Made by a program: the position numbers and the translations under genes. From NCBI GenBank assembly GCA_905331475.1, contig CAJNYU010004517.1, forward strand, positions 205,870-269,869: DNA of 64,000 nt. Direction: 5' to 3'. Below, one piece after another: positions 1 through 13,655 of this stretch. The notes beneath the pieces are model-generated. The model made no database searches and had not been told where the DNA came from. It saw only the letters and a program-made list of their open reading frames with translations. Source of the DNA: Rotaria socialis. Taxonomy: Eukaryota; Rotifera; Eurotatoria; Philodinida; Philodinidae. How positions within the stretch are numbered: position 1 is the stretch's first letter; every line of letters starts with the position of its first letter.

Positions 1-500
1 CGATCTTGCCCACGCCCACACCCACACTCCACCCTTTTTCGTATGTTTCAGTTGTTATCAAGTACTTCGCTTGTCATTTAGTATCTAACTCATTCAACTA
101 AACATCTAGCTTTGAGTAGAAAGCCGTCTTCATTATTAAATGAAATGATGGTTTGATAGTAAATAAATAATTCTTTGTTAACTTCAGATCGAAAAGTTTC
201 CATCAGTTAAACAAATTCATTATCGATTAGTGCAGAAAAACTTTACGATTATACATTTTAAAGTCAACTGACTCCATCCAGTTGATTTTAATGTCAACTA
301 GTTGTCTTTAAAATTGAAGAGTCAACTAGTTCCATCCTAGTTGACTATAAAATTTTAAAAACAACTAGTTGACTCTTCAATTTTAAAGGCAACTGGATTT
401 TAGAGTCAACTCCGACATATACGTTAATAGATATATGATTTTTTCAGAGGTATTCCAAAGTCGGCAGGGTTATATGACTGATAAATGATGAGAAAGCTTA
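1..500. other. Window edge, no gene; telomere-like patch and hairpin repeat
   Basis: No supported exon apart from the possible last few codons of the CUB gene. The first 35 bases are C/A-rich and contain two adjacent CCCACA units (the complement of TGTGGG). From memory, TGTGGG-type repeats have been reported at bdelloid telomeres; two units are far too few to call a telomere. Bases 260-420 are built from repeated GTCAAC/CAACTAG words. Confidence 0.4.
306..388. repeat. 26-bp perfect inverted repeat (AT-rich hairpin)
   Basis: Bases 306-331 are the exact reverse complement of 363-388; the arm contains GAAGAGTCAACTAGTT. A 31-base loop separates the arms, and the similarity continues outwards imperfectly. 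It could be a small foldback relic or a cruciform-forming repeat. It lies just beyond the 3' end of the CUB gene. Confidence 0.75.
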
Positions 501-624
501 AAACATTTAAAAAACTATTCATCGAATGTAAGAAGAGAATCGATCTGAAAAGTGTCTTAAAAATTCTAGATTTCTACAACTATAGTTCAGCACATCTTTC
601 CTATTAATAAAAGTAAGATTTTAC

Positions 625-3600
625 CTCTTTCAATAATTTCATAGCTAAGAGAAAAACCGGAGGTATTGTATGATTTATCAGTAGTAAATATAAGAAATAA
701 GTTATCATTTCGAATAAATAAATGTTTATTATCGATGTCATCACCCGACAATTCGTGTATGATCATAGCACGATTATTAAGATTTTGGCCAACATGTAAT
801 GCTAACGTATCATAATGTAACTCCGTACGAAATTCATGAATATATAATCGAATAAATGCATTTCGATGGTATAAATGCCAACGACATATCTAAATATAAA
901 TTATGCTTATTAGTTTCTGTTGAAACGAACTTTCTTACGATATTATTCGAATAATTTTGTGGATAATTTGGACTCGAAATAGTATCATACGGATATTGAT
1001 ATATTGATTTTGGTTTTTGTGATTTATATTCCAACGGATGAACAATATCAACATCGATTAGAATCTCTGCAGATTTTGGTATTACAGTTGTGGCTACAAA
1101 ATAAAAGATCTTTCATTTTAGAGCACTTTGAACTATCGAGTGGTTTCTATGCATATGCCACTATTATAATTTGATTGCACTGAGATTTGTAAGTCACCGT
1201 TCTGAAACATTTTTATAGCTTTGAACCAATTTCCCTAGACTATGAAAACAATAAAGAAGCTCGAATGTAAGTTACTATTTATCTGACAGATCAAGTTTTC
1301 AGTCAAGTTACCCATATGGACTCGTCAAAAATTTTACACAAGCGTAAATCTTAGTCTAATTAGTTGACATAAGCTGTTTCTGCTGTGATCTTAGATTTTG
1401 TAAAGCTTACTGTCGAGATGTTCACTCTATTGAATAATTATGATCGTAAATACACAGACCACTAAAAATTTGGATACTCAGTTGCATAGCAACCTTTTCT
1501 CTTGTATCTAGGGTTGTTACTTTATCTTTATTGATCTTTATATTAAAGAATAAAGATAAATAAAACCTTTATATTTATAAAATAAAGATAAAGATAATCT
1601 TTATTTGTAAAAATAAAGTTAAAAGAAAGAAAAAAAAAGATCTTCTGCAGTCACTGGTAAATAGATGAATAATTTGTATAACAACAGAAAACATTGATTG
1701 CAGTTCTTGCTTATCATCGCTGGCATTGCAGTATGAAATAATACTAGCAAATGATGGTGAGGCATAAATCATTTATGGAAAGAAATCTAGTGTTCAAAAT
1801 TTTTTAGCCTTGAACTTCTTAATTTTCTTCGAGCTATCGGGAGAAGGCCAAATTTCGGGTTTTTAAGGGAAAATATTTTTCTTTATTCTTTATTTTATCG
1901 TTATTAAATAAAGATAAAGCTACTTTTTCTTTTTCTTTATTTTATAAATATAAAGATTTCATTTATCTTTATTTTTTAAATATAAAGTAACATCCTTACT
2001 TGTATCCAAAGAATAAAGAGAATCTATGTATGTTTCCACCTAAAAAAAATCTATTTTTGAGCAATACAAGGTCAAGTATAAATTAGAGTTTCTTCAGATC
2101 TTTGATATTCGATATGGCACACAAGTGCAATATTTCGTCGAATGAGAAATGTAGGTTATCTGCTACAATTATGGTCAAATCTATTGTTTTCCACGTATCA
2201 TTGGTTAAAAGCGTAGGATTATAAACGCTATTCAACTCGTTTGTATCGTAATTATTCACAAAGGTAACGAACGTTTTATGATAGTTAATCTGCATGCTAC
2301 AGATCATAAGAATCATATACTAGAAGATGCCATGCAAGGTGAAACATATTATGAAGGTCCATTTATCTTTGAGTTAATTATCCTGAAAAAAAAACTAACA
2401 AACTACTAACATAAACATACACACAATATACTGAAAATTGATATCTGGAGGAGATAAATGCTATTCTTTGTTAGCAATTACCGTTTATGCGTATCAACTG
2501 ACCAGGCCTTCATGGGACTATTCAGCTTTGTAGTAAAGAATCAATAATGATAAACTAAATCTTATTAGGAAGCATTCAATTTGATTTTGTTCGGACCTTT
2601 AGTCTTCATGGCTGTATTAATTGACGACTTTATAATACGTTTTATGTCAAGGAAAATAATCCAATTTTGATATCATTTGTTCGTGATTAAGCAAATATGC
2701 ATAACATATAGTATACGAGTTTACACGTATCCATATTAATCTTAATGTGGGACAGATTATCGATGTTTTTCTTTAAAACATCATCGTTAAATGTCATATC
2801 ATAATTACATACGTCAGCCTGGCTCGAAAATATCGAATATTAATCTGAAGAAAAGCTTTGCATTCGTAAAACAGATGAAAAACGAAGTATTGAATTTTTA
2901 CCAAGCAAATTTTCACTGAAAGTTTAATGTGTTAAACTAATGCCATTGACTCGAAAAAAGCAAACACTCTGAGGCTTTTTATTCTACAAGTAACATTTTT
3001 ATTCACTTCTAAAATTTCTAAAGAATTTCTCTTACTCCCGTTGAAGTAGATGCATTCTTTCGAGGGCAATCTCTTATTCATTTCTTAATCGTTTTCATTT
3101 TTGTTTTACATAAATATAAGCAAACGAGAATGAAATAGACATTTAAGAACTTTCATCGTTTTTTGTCAATGGACTCTGTCACATTATTTAATATTTATAA
3201 AATATCTTACATTTATTGACTAGAAATTCATAATCAATCGTAAAACCTGAACCGGTATTTGTTTGATCACTGGCAAATTGAATCCATAGAGATCGTGTTA
3301 GAATATCACCGCGAAGTGCAATTAAACATGGATCAGGTAATTTCGAACCTGAAAATCGAAATAATTTTGAATTATATTTTGACACATCAGTTATTGTTTC
3401 TCCAATAAATAATTCATCGTGACCAAATTCGGTATCGAAATGACGAAATGTTAATAGAAGATTACGATAATGAATATTGTGTGATATAGATGATAAATTA
3501 AATGTCCATGTGCATTCAATATTATTTTCATATGATAATAACACAATAGTGCCACTAGTTTGATTTAATTCATAATTGCATAAATAAACAACGCATGGGA

Positions 3601-3637
3601 AAAATATGATGATGTAAAACAATGTATTAATATACAT
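625..3637 (-). CDS. Secreted protein with two CUB domains (3' end uncertain)
   Basis: Exons on the minus strand: 3637-3211, 1093-939 and 889-625, at least 282 residues. The first exon starts with a signal-like hydrophobic segment (residues 1-19) and encodes a first CUB domain of about residues 20-140, with ECTWTF, HFDTEFGHDELFIG, LFRFSG and GSGFTIDYEF. Exon 2 opens the second CUB with SSPNYPQNY. Exon 3 completes it with CRWHL, LALHVGQN, ELSGDD and NTSGFSLSYEI. Donors are GTAAGA, GTAAGA and GTAAAA, and junction phases match (1, 0, then 1). CUB domains are extracellular beta-sandwich binding modules; the ligand is unknown. After 625 the reading either runs unspliced to a stop near 590 or splices into a few last codons near 500-550. 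Intron 1 is long (2.1 kb) and contains a MITE. Confidence 0.75.
1509..1999 (+). mobile_element. MITE-like nonautonomous DNA transposon, copy 1
   Basis: About 490 bp, bounded by inverted ends of the form TAGGGTTGTTACTTTAT and ATAAAGTAACATCCTTA. Much of the interior is ATAAAGATAAAG-type A/T sequence. A central block (near 1690-1760) is shared with a second copy at 33493-33920, which lies in the opposite orientation. No transposase ORF is present. This copy sits in intron 1 of the CUB gene. Confidence 0.75.
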
Positions 3638-6600
3638 CTGAAGAAAATATCATTACTCCTCGTTAAATATTTACTTATCCTTGAAGAATGGTTATCATAT
3701 TATTCCATGTATAAGTGAATGAGTGATGTGACTGAAGATTTAAATATGTGCTAGCAGATAAAAATAAAAGAGAATCAATGTAGATCTAATGAAAACAATT
3801 TGTTGATTATTTCTGTCGCTAATACTTATTTACTTGTTTGTGACATGTAGATTAATCAGATCTAATTGGGAGTACTATACGAAGGACCTTCTCTAAATAA
3901 GAAATAGAGATAAATCAGTAAGAAGAAATGATAATTATGTGTGTAAATAACAGAAATAGAAAATAAGTGAAGGTTATGCATATATGCCTTATGGCTATGA
4001 GTCTGATATATATCAGAATGAGCTATAGACACTTAAGAACGTGAGGGAAAAGAGGGAGAGAGAGAGAGAGAAAGAAAGAGAGAAAATAAAACAGATGATT
4101 ATATAGTAAGGAAAGCACTGATTTGGTACTAATGATGGTAGTGTGACTACTACAATCAAACAGAATATAATAGTAATGATGAAGGTTAGAAAAATACTCT
4201 GAAGAGAAAAATAATGAATGGCATGAACCGATCAGCATGGATATATAATATTGTCCTAGAGATACATAAGAAAGAAAGAATAAAGAAAAAAAAGAGGAAT
4301 TGATACACTTCGTCAACAAACCGTTTCTTTGAAGTTCAAGGCTTCTGTCGACAAAAAAAACATATTAAATTTCACGTATTCAGCGATCGATTCAAAAGAC
4401 ATCGTTTGTCATATGGCAATGACTTCGATGTAGTCAATAGTAACATTCTTCATCATACGGAGTTTAGTTTAATACAATGAGTCATTGTGTTTATATTTAC
4501 TTTAAAAGAAAAATAAAATCAACAAATTTCGACTTAAGCAGCCAATCTAGAAGAGCAAAAAAATAAAAATCAAATTTTCTTCGATACATGCTTATTTACA
4601 AGAAATATAGCCCCTTTTGCATCATTAAAATTTTACTTATCCAAAGACAGCAGATCAATCAATTTGACAGGTCAAAACGTAACTTATTAGAATGAAATAC
4701 TGTCTAGATAATTATTTTAAACACTATATGGGTTTTATTTGCAAAGAACGATTCAATTTTGTTGACATAACAATTGTGTAAGATCGTATAAAATCACTTT
4801 TGTCAATAAAAACATGTGGTCTATTTATCCGGTCTACTAATATGTGAAGGAAGCTTGCTTTTCTATGTAAAAATTCATATATTCATTTCAAAGCATATGC
4901 TGCTGTATAGCATGCAAACATAAATACAGATTTGCATGCATTGGAATTTCAATGGGTCCAAGAGTGAATAATTAGTCATAGTCAGGTGATCTATCTATAG
5001 AAAAAATGTTTGACTTTTTGATGTATCTTAACATCAAGAGACGAACTCAATCTGCTGTTTTTCTGTAATATCAGCAAAGAATAATAAATTATTTCTGATC
5101 TTCGAATATTATTACTCGGACATTTTTTTAAATCGATATGCAGTTAGTATTAACTCCGATTACTTAGTACAATATTGATCATACTAATGGATCTACCGAT
5201 GATAAAATCAATACATAACAATCCCAGACCAATGTGATTAGAATATTCGAATGTATTATGATTTATTATTTAGTATGGTTTTTTTTTTGTAAGGTTTCAA
5301 ACATAATGGATAGACGCTTGTATTATTGATAGTTATTTTCTATTGCAAGTAGTAGCTATAGGTTATGATAATTAGTAATGACTGTAATAGGGAGAGAAAA
5401 GAACCTGGAAAAAAAACTATCACTGCATTTCTATTTATTTTTTCTACTTCAGATTCGGTTGTAATTATAATTCCGAGCGTCCTGACTTCTGCATAAGAAA
5501 AATATTGTTTTATATATCTTTTGTCTTATTTCCATAGATATTCTCTACTCTATCCTTTTGATCAAAACCATGTGAGTTTTTACACTTGTCAATTAAAAAG
5601 CAATCTCATGAAACACCTACCCGTAGGTGGTAATAACGACATTCAACATGCATAAGAAAAATGCAAAATAAGTCTTCTGTAAAAGATATCGTCGTCTATA
5701 ATCATTTATACATAATCATTTTTTTTATTAAGATTACTGCAAAAAATGTTTGAAACTTGAGACAAGATAAACGCAATCCTATTTTGATTCTCGCCTAACC
5801 ATTTGGTTTTTATTCAAATATGAATGGCAAAGGAGAACAACTTGACAACACGACGAACTTTGTATAGAAATGAAAATTATATTAGCTGGTTAAAATCTGA
5901 TCGATATAATCATAGAGTATTTTACAAAGTAGTCTTTGGCTTACAAGCATTTTTAAACGTAAAATTTATGCTCTATGCAAACGTAGAATAGATTTTCGAG
6001 TGAAATTGATTGAAAAACCATTCATTGAATTGTAATCTGATATGAAGATTGTGTTATATACACTACGCACTTCGGTCGATTGCTAAGTTTTTAACTAAAT
6101 ACGTCTGTAGGGTATGAAAGAAAAATTATAATGCAGATTTTACGTGCATTTTTTTCTGTTCATGATGAGTGGTGATGAAAATTTTCAAGCAAAAAAAATT
6201 AAAAATTAAATTATTCATGGCAAATAAGTAAACTTGTTGGTTTTCGCTAACAACCTGAGAATGATATAACCAGTTTAAGAAGCGTTCTCATGGAAACGTG
6301 AGAGACCTGAAACGAAAAGATAATGATTGACAAATGTTCGAATGAATCGTGAAAAAACGAATATCATCGTTAATTTATAATGTCATAATATGGGAAAAGA
6401 GCGTTTTCGTGTCGAATATTTATTTTTCAATGAGATGTTAAGAAATAAATTTGGTTTTTGTTACCAGCTTTTCAATGGTCTATAATCAATCCGTCATCAA
6501 ATAAGATAGAAATTCTATATTTAATGGTAGATGATAAGATAGAATCGTATTGAGTTCGATATATGTAATTTAAATCAAAATTGATATAGCTGCTCATTTC

Positions 6601-6642
6601 GACAACAACAGAAAACAATAGAGAACATTGTATTCTAATTTT
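3638..6642. other. Intergenic, no gene recognised
   Basis: AT-rich sequence without a supported exon. It holds a purine tract with (AG)n near 4050-4090 and short A or T runs. The open frames here are low-complexity and lack splice or codon support. Confidence 0.5.
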
Positions 6643-6975
6643 TGTGTACTCAAAAAAAGTGAGTGCACTCTAGATTCGGTCAGTGTGCCCGGCCCGCCGT
6701 TAACACGATAACCTTTGAAAGCCTCATCCAATTGTCATGAAATTTTATACACATAATGATCTCATTAATATCTCAGTCGAGTTCGAAGATGAGAAGGATC
6801 CGTCAAGAAATGGTTGAGTTATCGAAACAGTTGTCAGTATTGATCAGACCATCCCTGAGAGGGGGGGGGGGGCAGAGATTTTTNAGGAATTTTTTCAAAA
6901 AAACTTTTTCTTAGAATTATTCACAACATATATAAATCGACTCAGTTTTTTTCAGTACACATAACAATCGGATGC
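6643..6975 (+). mobile_element. MITE with TGTGTACT ends, copy A
   Basis: Starts TGTGTACTCAAAAAAA and ends with its near-perfect complement TTTTTTTCAGTACACA (to about 6961). About a dozen further bases (ACAATCGGATGC) are also shared with a second, same-orientation copy at 62200-62520. The interior has no ORF of note. A run of 12 G and a single ambiguous base (6884) suggest a local sequencing problem. Confidence 0.75.
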
Positions 6976-8715
6976 GAATCCAATGTTTCCTCATTTATTT
7001 AAGATAAAATTCAACATGAGAAAATGGCATCAACACACGATCGATGTAAAATGAAAAATTTCATGAAAGATATATCTAAAATTGAATTAAATTCACGATG
7101 TATCAATTATGAAAACACTAGCATGTTCATTTTTACCTATATTTCGCCATAGATAAAGTAGAAAGATATTTTTATGCCGATCCGTTGTAGTGTTTAAACC
7201 ATAGATTTTATTGAGCGTCTACCGATTAATTCGATAACAGCACAAAGATAAGAATCATGAATACTTCCAGAGAATATGGATATTTAAGTGGTCTGTAGAA
7301 TTTCAAGGCTCTTGCATTCTTTTATTTTCCAATAATCTCTGTTGAATCACTGATTACATGTTAAGTAACCTCGGGATTTCATCCGTCTTTTTTTCTCTTA
7401 AATAAACAGTTTAATACGAAATCATATCATCGACATAGCTCACTTTTAATGATTTATGGTCTACCAAGAGATATGTTAATTCCATTGAGATGATTCCAAA
7501 TATATGAAAAATATTTCTTGTTCAATCAACAATCATATTCAAAACAGCAAACTCGTATAAAAGTTAGTTTTCAATGAAAATGAATTCAACAAAGCTTACT
7601 AAGCCACGCACTCTCATAAAATAAATAATACTAAAAATAATCTCACTGTATACAATACGGCCAGATTCAAATTTAATATTTATATCTACAAGTTGTTGGA
7701 GGTGAAGGTATCGTGAGATGAATTTTAGATTAACTAGAATATTCTGTTGTTGTTTTTGATTGGTTTGATTAATGAGTTTTTCATGGTGCTTTCAGCCTTA
7801 TTGAAATTCCTACATACATGGATGTCTTAGTGAAAATAAAAGAATGGCCTACATCAAACTACATCATGTACGTGAAGTCAAAAGAGAAGAATAATCATGA
7901 AAAAAATTCAGACAAAACAATCACTTGGATATCTTTCAAAAATAAAAATGCAAAATAAAATATTTTGCAACAAGCCACCACCTTTCAAGTTTTGTCCTTG
8001 ACAACAGAGAAAATATATTTGTGTTTCATCATTATTGTTATTGTTTTTCGATTCGATGGTAAATCTGAAACTTATAAAAACTAGCATATTTCTGTTTTTA
8101 AGATAAACAATAGCGAGTGAACTTTCTTTGCTGATCAATACTTTTTCCTTTGCATATCAAAGAAAAATGAATTCAATGTACAGAAGTGACGAATAAAAAG
8201 ATTCTTATCGATATCCTAGTTTATTATTCCTTGTAAACATGAGTGTTAAACAAAATGAAGTAGATAATAACAACAGGAACATACAAGTATCCCTTAAATA
8301 ATGTTTTTTTTAAAATATTTTTTCATCTTGTATTAGTGTAACATCCACGGAACTTTTTTTTATTAGCATGCAAGTCATTCTTATTGTAAATGAAGTAGAG
8401 AAAGAAAGAAAAAAATTGAATACTTCTTTTTATAGGAAAAAATCTTATTTAAAATAAAAGAAAAAAAACAATCATTCTCTCAAAATAACTTATAGTGTAA
8501 AAAGAGGTATTACCATAACATCGAACTTTCGTATATATTGTATGTTGACGTGAAGGTAAGTGTAGATGAATTAATAGCAAATCTAACAAAAATAAAAGGA
8601 AAAAAAGATCCCTTGGCCATTCACGATAAACTTGAAAAATCAGAAAAAAAATTTGAAACCTTTCATCTCATTTTCAAAAAAGAAAAAGGAACATAAAAGG
8701 TTTAAGTGTCATGCA
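6976..8715. other. Intergenic region upstream of the CCDC17-like gene
   Basis: AT-rich; no exon found on either strand. It presumably holds the promoter and 5' UTR of the plus-strand gene starting at 8716. No clear TATA box was identified. Confidence 0.4.
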
Positions 8716-11700
8716 ATGGGATCCTCAGAAAGTAAACAATCTTCCGATACTACTTATTATCGACAAAGTCAAGCATTTATGAATGTAGTACCATATAACA
8801 TAGATAATAGCCAACCTGCCCCAAATGATATTTATCAAAGACTTAATCATAGCTTATATGCAGGTCCACCGTTAACAATGCCAATACAACCAACATATAG
8901 ATGTAATTATTGTGGAATGGTATTTACAAGCGATGAAGCATTATATAAGCATAGAACAAGATTTTGTGTGGGCAATCCAGATGCTAGTATTAGACGAAAT
9001 CCAAATAATTTAAATAATGGAACGAACGGTACTACTTTTATGAGTGAAAACTATTCGAATAGTCAACCAACATTAGGAAAAATTACTGCATATCCATCGC
9101 CAATTGAAAAAGTAATAATCAATTTACGGATTAAATCAAATATATACATATATTTATTGATAATTCGAACATAATCTTGCAAAGAATTCATTAGTTGACT
9201 GTTTCGAGTAATACATCGACAATTCTTACATACGTCATTTGTTTACAAGTGAAGAAACCTTAGAAAACGTACTAAATTAGGTACTTTAATACTGCTAAGA
9301 TGAGTAAATACAAAATTTTAGTCGACAAGCGAACGATGCGAATTTCGTCAAAAGTTTTTTTTCTGACCTCAAGGTGAAAAACTCTCTCATTTTCAAAAAT
9401 ATACTAGCTTCGTTGAATACCACTGAGAGCATAGAGAAATAATAGGTACACATTATTTTTCTTGATATTCAAATCTTGAAAAATCTATACCTAGAAATTG
9501 TAACAAAAACTATTCGATAATTATTGTAGGCAATTTTGAAGCATGTTGTGATTAGTTCAACTATTGAGTCTAATAGCATGAGAAAGTAGTCACTCATGCC
9601 AATAAATTTCTATCTGTGAGAATGTAGCCTATCTCTGTTGATTTTGGAGTAGAATTGAATAATAGTGTATTGAACTCGTAGACGCTTTTAAAACTTTCTA
9701 GATACTTTATTTTATTCTAAATAATATTCTATTGATAATATATTTTTTTAAATAGAAACGCGAAGAAATAACCGAATGGAAAAATAAACGATCTATTCTA
9801 CAAAGCGTACAAGATATGGAAGATAGAATACTAGTCGATTCAAGAAAAACAGAACAAGTAACCCATGATCTTAAAAAACAAACACATGAGTACAATCAAA
9901 TTCTTAGTGAAGTATGAATTTCTACGCAATAATATTAAACCAAACATTTCTTTTAAGGATTTTTTAATAAGAATCAAACTTTTTATTTTCTAGTATGAAA
10001 AATTGCAAACACAAGAACGTGATCTTCTAAGAGAAATGTATAATTTACATGGACGATCTAGACTATATGTAAATTAAGTTCATATTCTTTTTGTCGTTTT
10101 ATTGTCTTCAATATTTGCTATTAGTTCATGCAGCCAAAAGATTTAAATGATTATGAACGAAATCAACTAGAAGTTTTAAATCAACAGAATAATCGTATTA
10201 AACATGAACGTGAGGGTATGATTTGATCGAATAAAAACAATGAAAGAGTGGCAAACGGAGAATTGCGTTTCTCATTTTTTTTCTCGTATAGCTATTCAAA
10301 GTAAACTTGAGACATTAATAGGAAAAGATAATCCACAACCCATTCTACCCTATTATGATCCATATAGATTATTACGTGATATGAAAGAACAACAAGACCA
10401 CAATGAAAACAATTTAGCATATTTACGAAGACGTCTTATGTATCCTAATAGGTATTTCATTCTAAATAGAATTTAATAGATTACTTTCAGTTTTTATTAG
10501 CTCATTATTTAGTTCCAATGAAAGTTCATTTTTACCACGTCTTAATCTGAATCGACAAACAACGACTGATGATGTTAGGTAAGAATGTTGAATAAATTTA
10601 TTTTTTCTTTAATTTTTAATTGTAATTATAATTTAAGAGCATTACGAAACAGATATTTACAATCAGGCGGTCATGATAACGATGTTCTTTCACAATTTAA
10701 TGATCTTGAAGAAAAACTACGTTACTATGAAAGTTTTCCATGGATGAAAGGTTATCCAGAACCATTAACACGTTATCCATGTATTTAATTAGTCATACTA
10801 TCGGATGAGATCATCAATCTGCTGCTTGTTAGGTTTCACTTGCACTAGATTGGAAAAAATTGAGCTTGAAGTTCTGCGAGTATGGATGTTAGTTTGTAGT
10901 TTATCGGCACCCACAATTAGCATCATCAAATGCATCTTCTCAAACGAACATTTAAATCCTTGTGGTTTTTAGAATGATTTTATTGTTTTAATTTCACGAA
11001 TTTCTAGCACCATTTCTTCATTTACTATATTATCATCATGTTAAACAAACTGCAACGCTTTCATAGTTATAATGCACTAAGTTTTATAAACACGAAATAT
11101 TTTGTTTTATTTGAAAGGCACTAAAACTTAAACATAACGAACGATGAATACAAATATCAGGTGAAAAATCAATAGGCTCCTTTCTTTCTGTATATAACGT
11201 CTTGAATAATAAGAATAATTAAAACCACATTATTTTTAATCATAGCAATATGTAGGTTAAGAGCAATATGTCAACAGAACGCAAATAGATGTAGAACAGC
11301 TGACACGAAAGAAAAACAACAACAAAATTTATTTATTTATTTTATTATCATGTCGTTTACTGAGCATACATTTTATTTCCCCAATGGTTATAGTTATCAT
11401 TCTGAGAGTATTTAGCCATTGACTGAACAGAAATTTTAAGTGTAGAAAAAGAATTTATATAAACACTGACGCGCAGAATTTCATATTCGTTCTTTTTTTG
11501 TATCTATTGAAAGCGAACTAGCAAGAGCACATATGATCTAATCCGATGTTGTTCGTCGTTTTTATTAATTGTTTTATTCATAGATCATCCATTTCGTCCA
11601 AGAGAGCCTAGAAATGATAAATTAACGTCGACCGTCACTGAAAAAGAGCGGCTAGAAAATGAACTTAGCGATATGCAACGTAAATTTCAACAACTGGATT

Positions 11701-13655
11701 CACGTATTTTGCTTGTTTCAATTTTATTTTTTTAAATTTGAAATCTTATCTTTTCTTAATAAGGTACAAAACAATTAGAGTTAACTTTAGCAACAACCGG
11801 ATTGCCTAATCAAAATTCTAATCTTAACAATAATAATCATAGATATGTATCACCAAAAAACGATGGTCACCAATGGAAAAGTACTTACACTCGGATAGCT
11901 AATCCGAATTATACGAATTCTGCTCATCAATTCGTTGATCAACCTCAACAGTTTCATCAACCATCATTACCTATAATAGATACGGGTAGACGATCTCGTG
12001 GAATGCAACCAGCCAGTCGTATTGCTTCGAATTCGAATGGAAGATATGGTCAAATAGAATCAAAACCATACGATCCCGTCGGTGGTTTTGTTATATTCTT
12101 TGATTTTATTATTAATCTTTCACCAATGATTGAAAAATGTCAACTTATAACAAGTCTTCATCACGTACAAACAGGACTTGGCGAACCATCACAATTAGCA
12201 GTATTCAAATCTGAACTATATACTGATCCGAAATTTGGTGAACAAGTCAGCATTATTTTGCTTTCTACAAAACAACCTGTACCAAGGTTTCATTAATAAA
12301 AAGATCATATTTTCTTGGTTTTTTTTATTTATTAAATGATAGTTTTTATATTTTAGATGTCCACCACAACAAGCCTTATCTATAGTTATTGAAGTACTAA
12401 CAACAACAAAGCAAAGTCCACATGCACCGTTACGTACAAATGCTTGGACTAGGATACCATTATTTGATAATAGAAATCGTCTATTAAGTGGCAGATGGAA
12501 AGTACCGTTGAAAATATTACCAATTCAACACGATGCAAGTTTTCCTGTTATTGCCACATTGCCAACAGTAAGCAGAGGAAATAAACCGATTGATCTAGAC
12601 TAGACAGTAGACTTTTTACTCGATAAATTTTCGAATTTAAAATAGATCATTCACATTTTTTTCTCTTTTCCTTATACTAAAATATCTGTTGTCAGAGAAG
12701 TCTACCAATTGATGTATCCATCTCAAGTAGAAATGATGTGTCCTCTGTAGAGTCAAAAGAAATATGAAGACTTTGAAAAGAGTGCGTATTTTTAGTTTAT
12801 CGGTGTCGATGTTCTGTACAACACTTTTAACGAATGTCATGACCTCCCTCAGAAAAAGTAAGAAATTCAATTGTCCAATTTTTTATTCTAATATAAGACT
12901 ATGTTTAACAGTGTCAGTATCGTTTACGTAAATTGTTGGATTCGATGATCTTATATCAGTATAGCATTATTGAGTTCTATTGCGATTCAAAGTTTCAAAT
13001 GAACCCTAAGCAGTTTTACTACTGTTACAAAGGGAGAGTATGTTATTCATTTGAAAACCTATCATAAAAATGCTGTGAATCTATAGGAATAAGCTGTGAC
13101 CACGCACATATTGTAGTATACTTGTAATTGAAATTGATTTCCATTGATATCTGACATGATTAAATTTTCTTTTCTTATTTGTCGTATCACTATCGAAGAA
13201 AATATTTTGTGAGTCGAATTTGTTTTCTTATCATTTTCAGTTTCTTACCTTTAGTATTAAACTAAACCAAACAATAGATTTTATTATATGTGAAATATGA
13301 CTAAATTTTTAGTTTGGCCGTGCTGAATTACATTATCGACTAGTCAATTATCAAGATGCAGCTGCTCAAGCAAATGTACTTTTCTCACTTAATCATCAAG
13401 ATCTATACTTTACTCCACCACAAGTAAGTTACTAGATCTTTAGATTTAAACAAACAAAAAAAAGAACCTATTTAAAAACTTCAATTTCAAAATTTTATTT
13501 CTACATGTTTTCACTATTATTTAGTTTCAAACTCGACCATTTATGTAATAGGTATTAATCACTTGGCTTGTACCAAATCTTTCTCCTTTTTCTCTTCATG
13601 ATCTATCCTATCATTGAATTCCTATGCATTTGCTTCTTTTTCCTTTCAGGATTAA
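8716..13655 (+). CDS. CCDC17: CCDC17-like zinc-finger/coiled-coil/C2-like protein
   Basis: Twelve exons: 8716-9111, 9756-9911, 9994-10068, 10125-10215, 10292-10451, 10513-10578, 10638-10780, 11584-11703, 11764-12286, 12357-12567, 13313-13423 and 13650-13655. These join in frame to 685 residues plus stop. All introns are GT-AG. A zinc-finger-like module lies at residues 61-84, with C63, C66, H79 and C84 (CNYCGMVF...FC). The 'CxMVF...FCxG' arrangement is what I recall from animal CCDC17. Exons 2-8 encode charged coiled coil. Exons 10-11 encode a beta-rich C2-like tail (ALSIVIEVL, NAWTRIPLFD, GRAELHYRL). The start chosen gives MGSSESK, a likely N-myristoylation signal; an in-frame upstream start at 8632 is possible but poorly coding. 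Vertebrate CCDC17 is about 620 residues. A poly(A) signal AATAAA follows near 13720. Cellular role unknown; the CCDC17 name rests on pattern memory. Confidence 0.8.

Noticed and set aside
2083-2316. 77-codon minus-strand frame in the CUB gene intron as an extra exon
   Set aside because: No CUB signature and no need: the flanking exons already join in phase without it.
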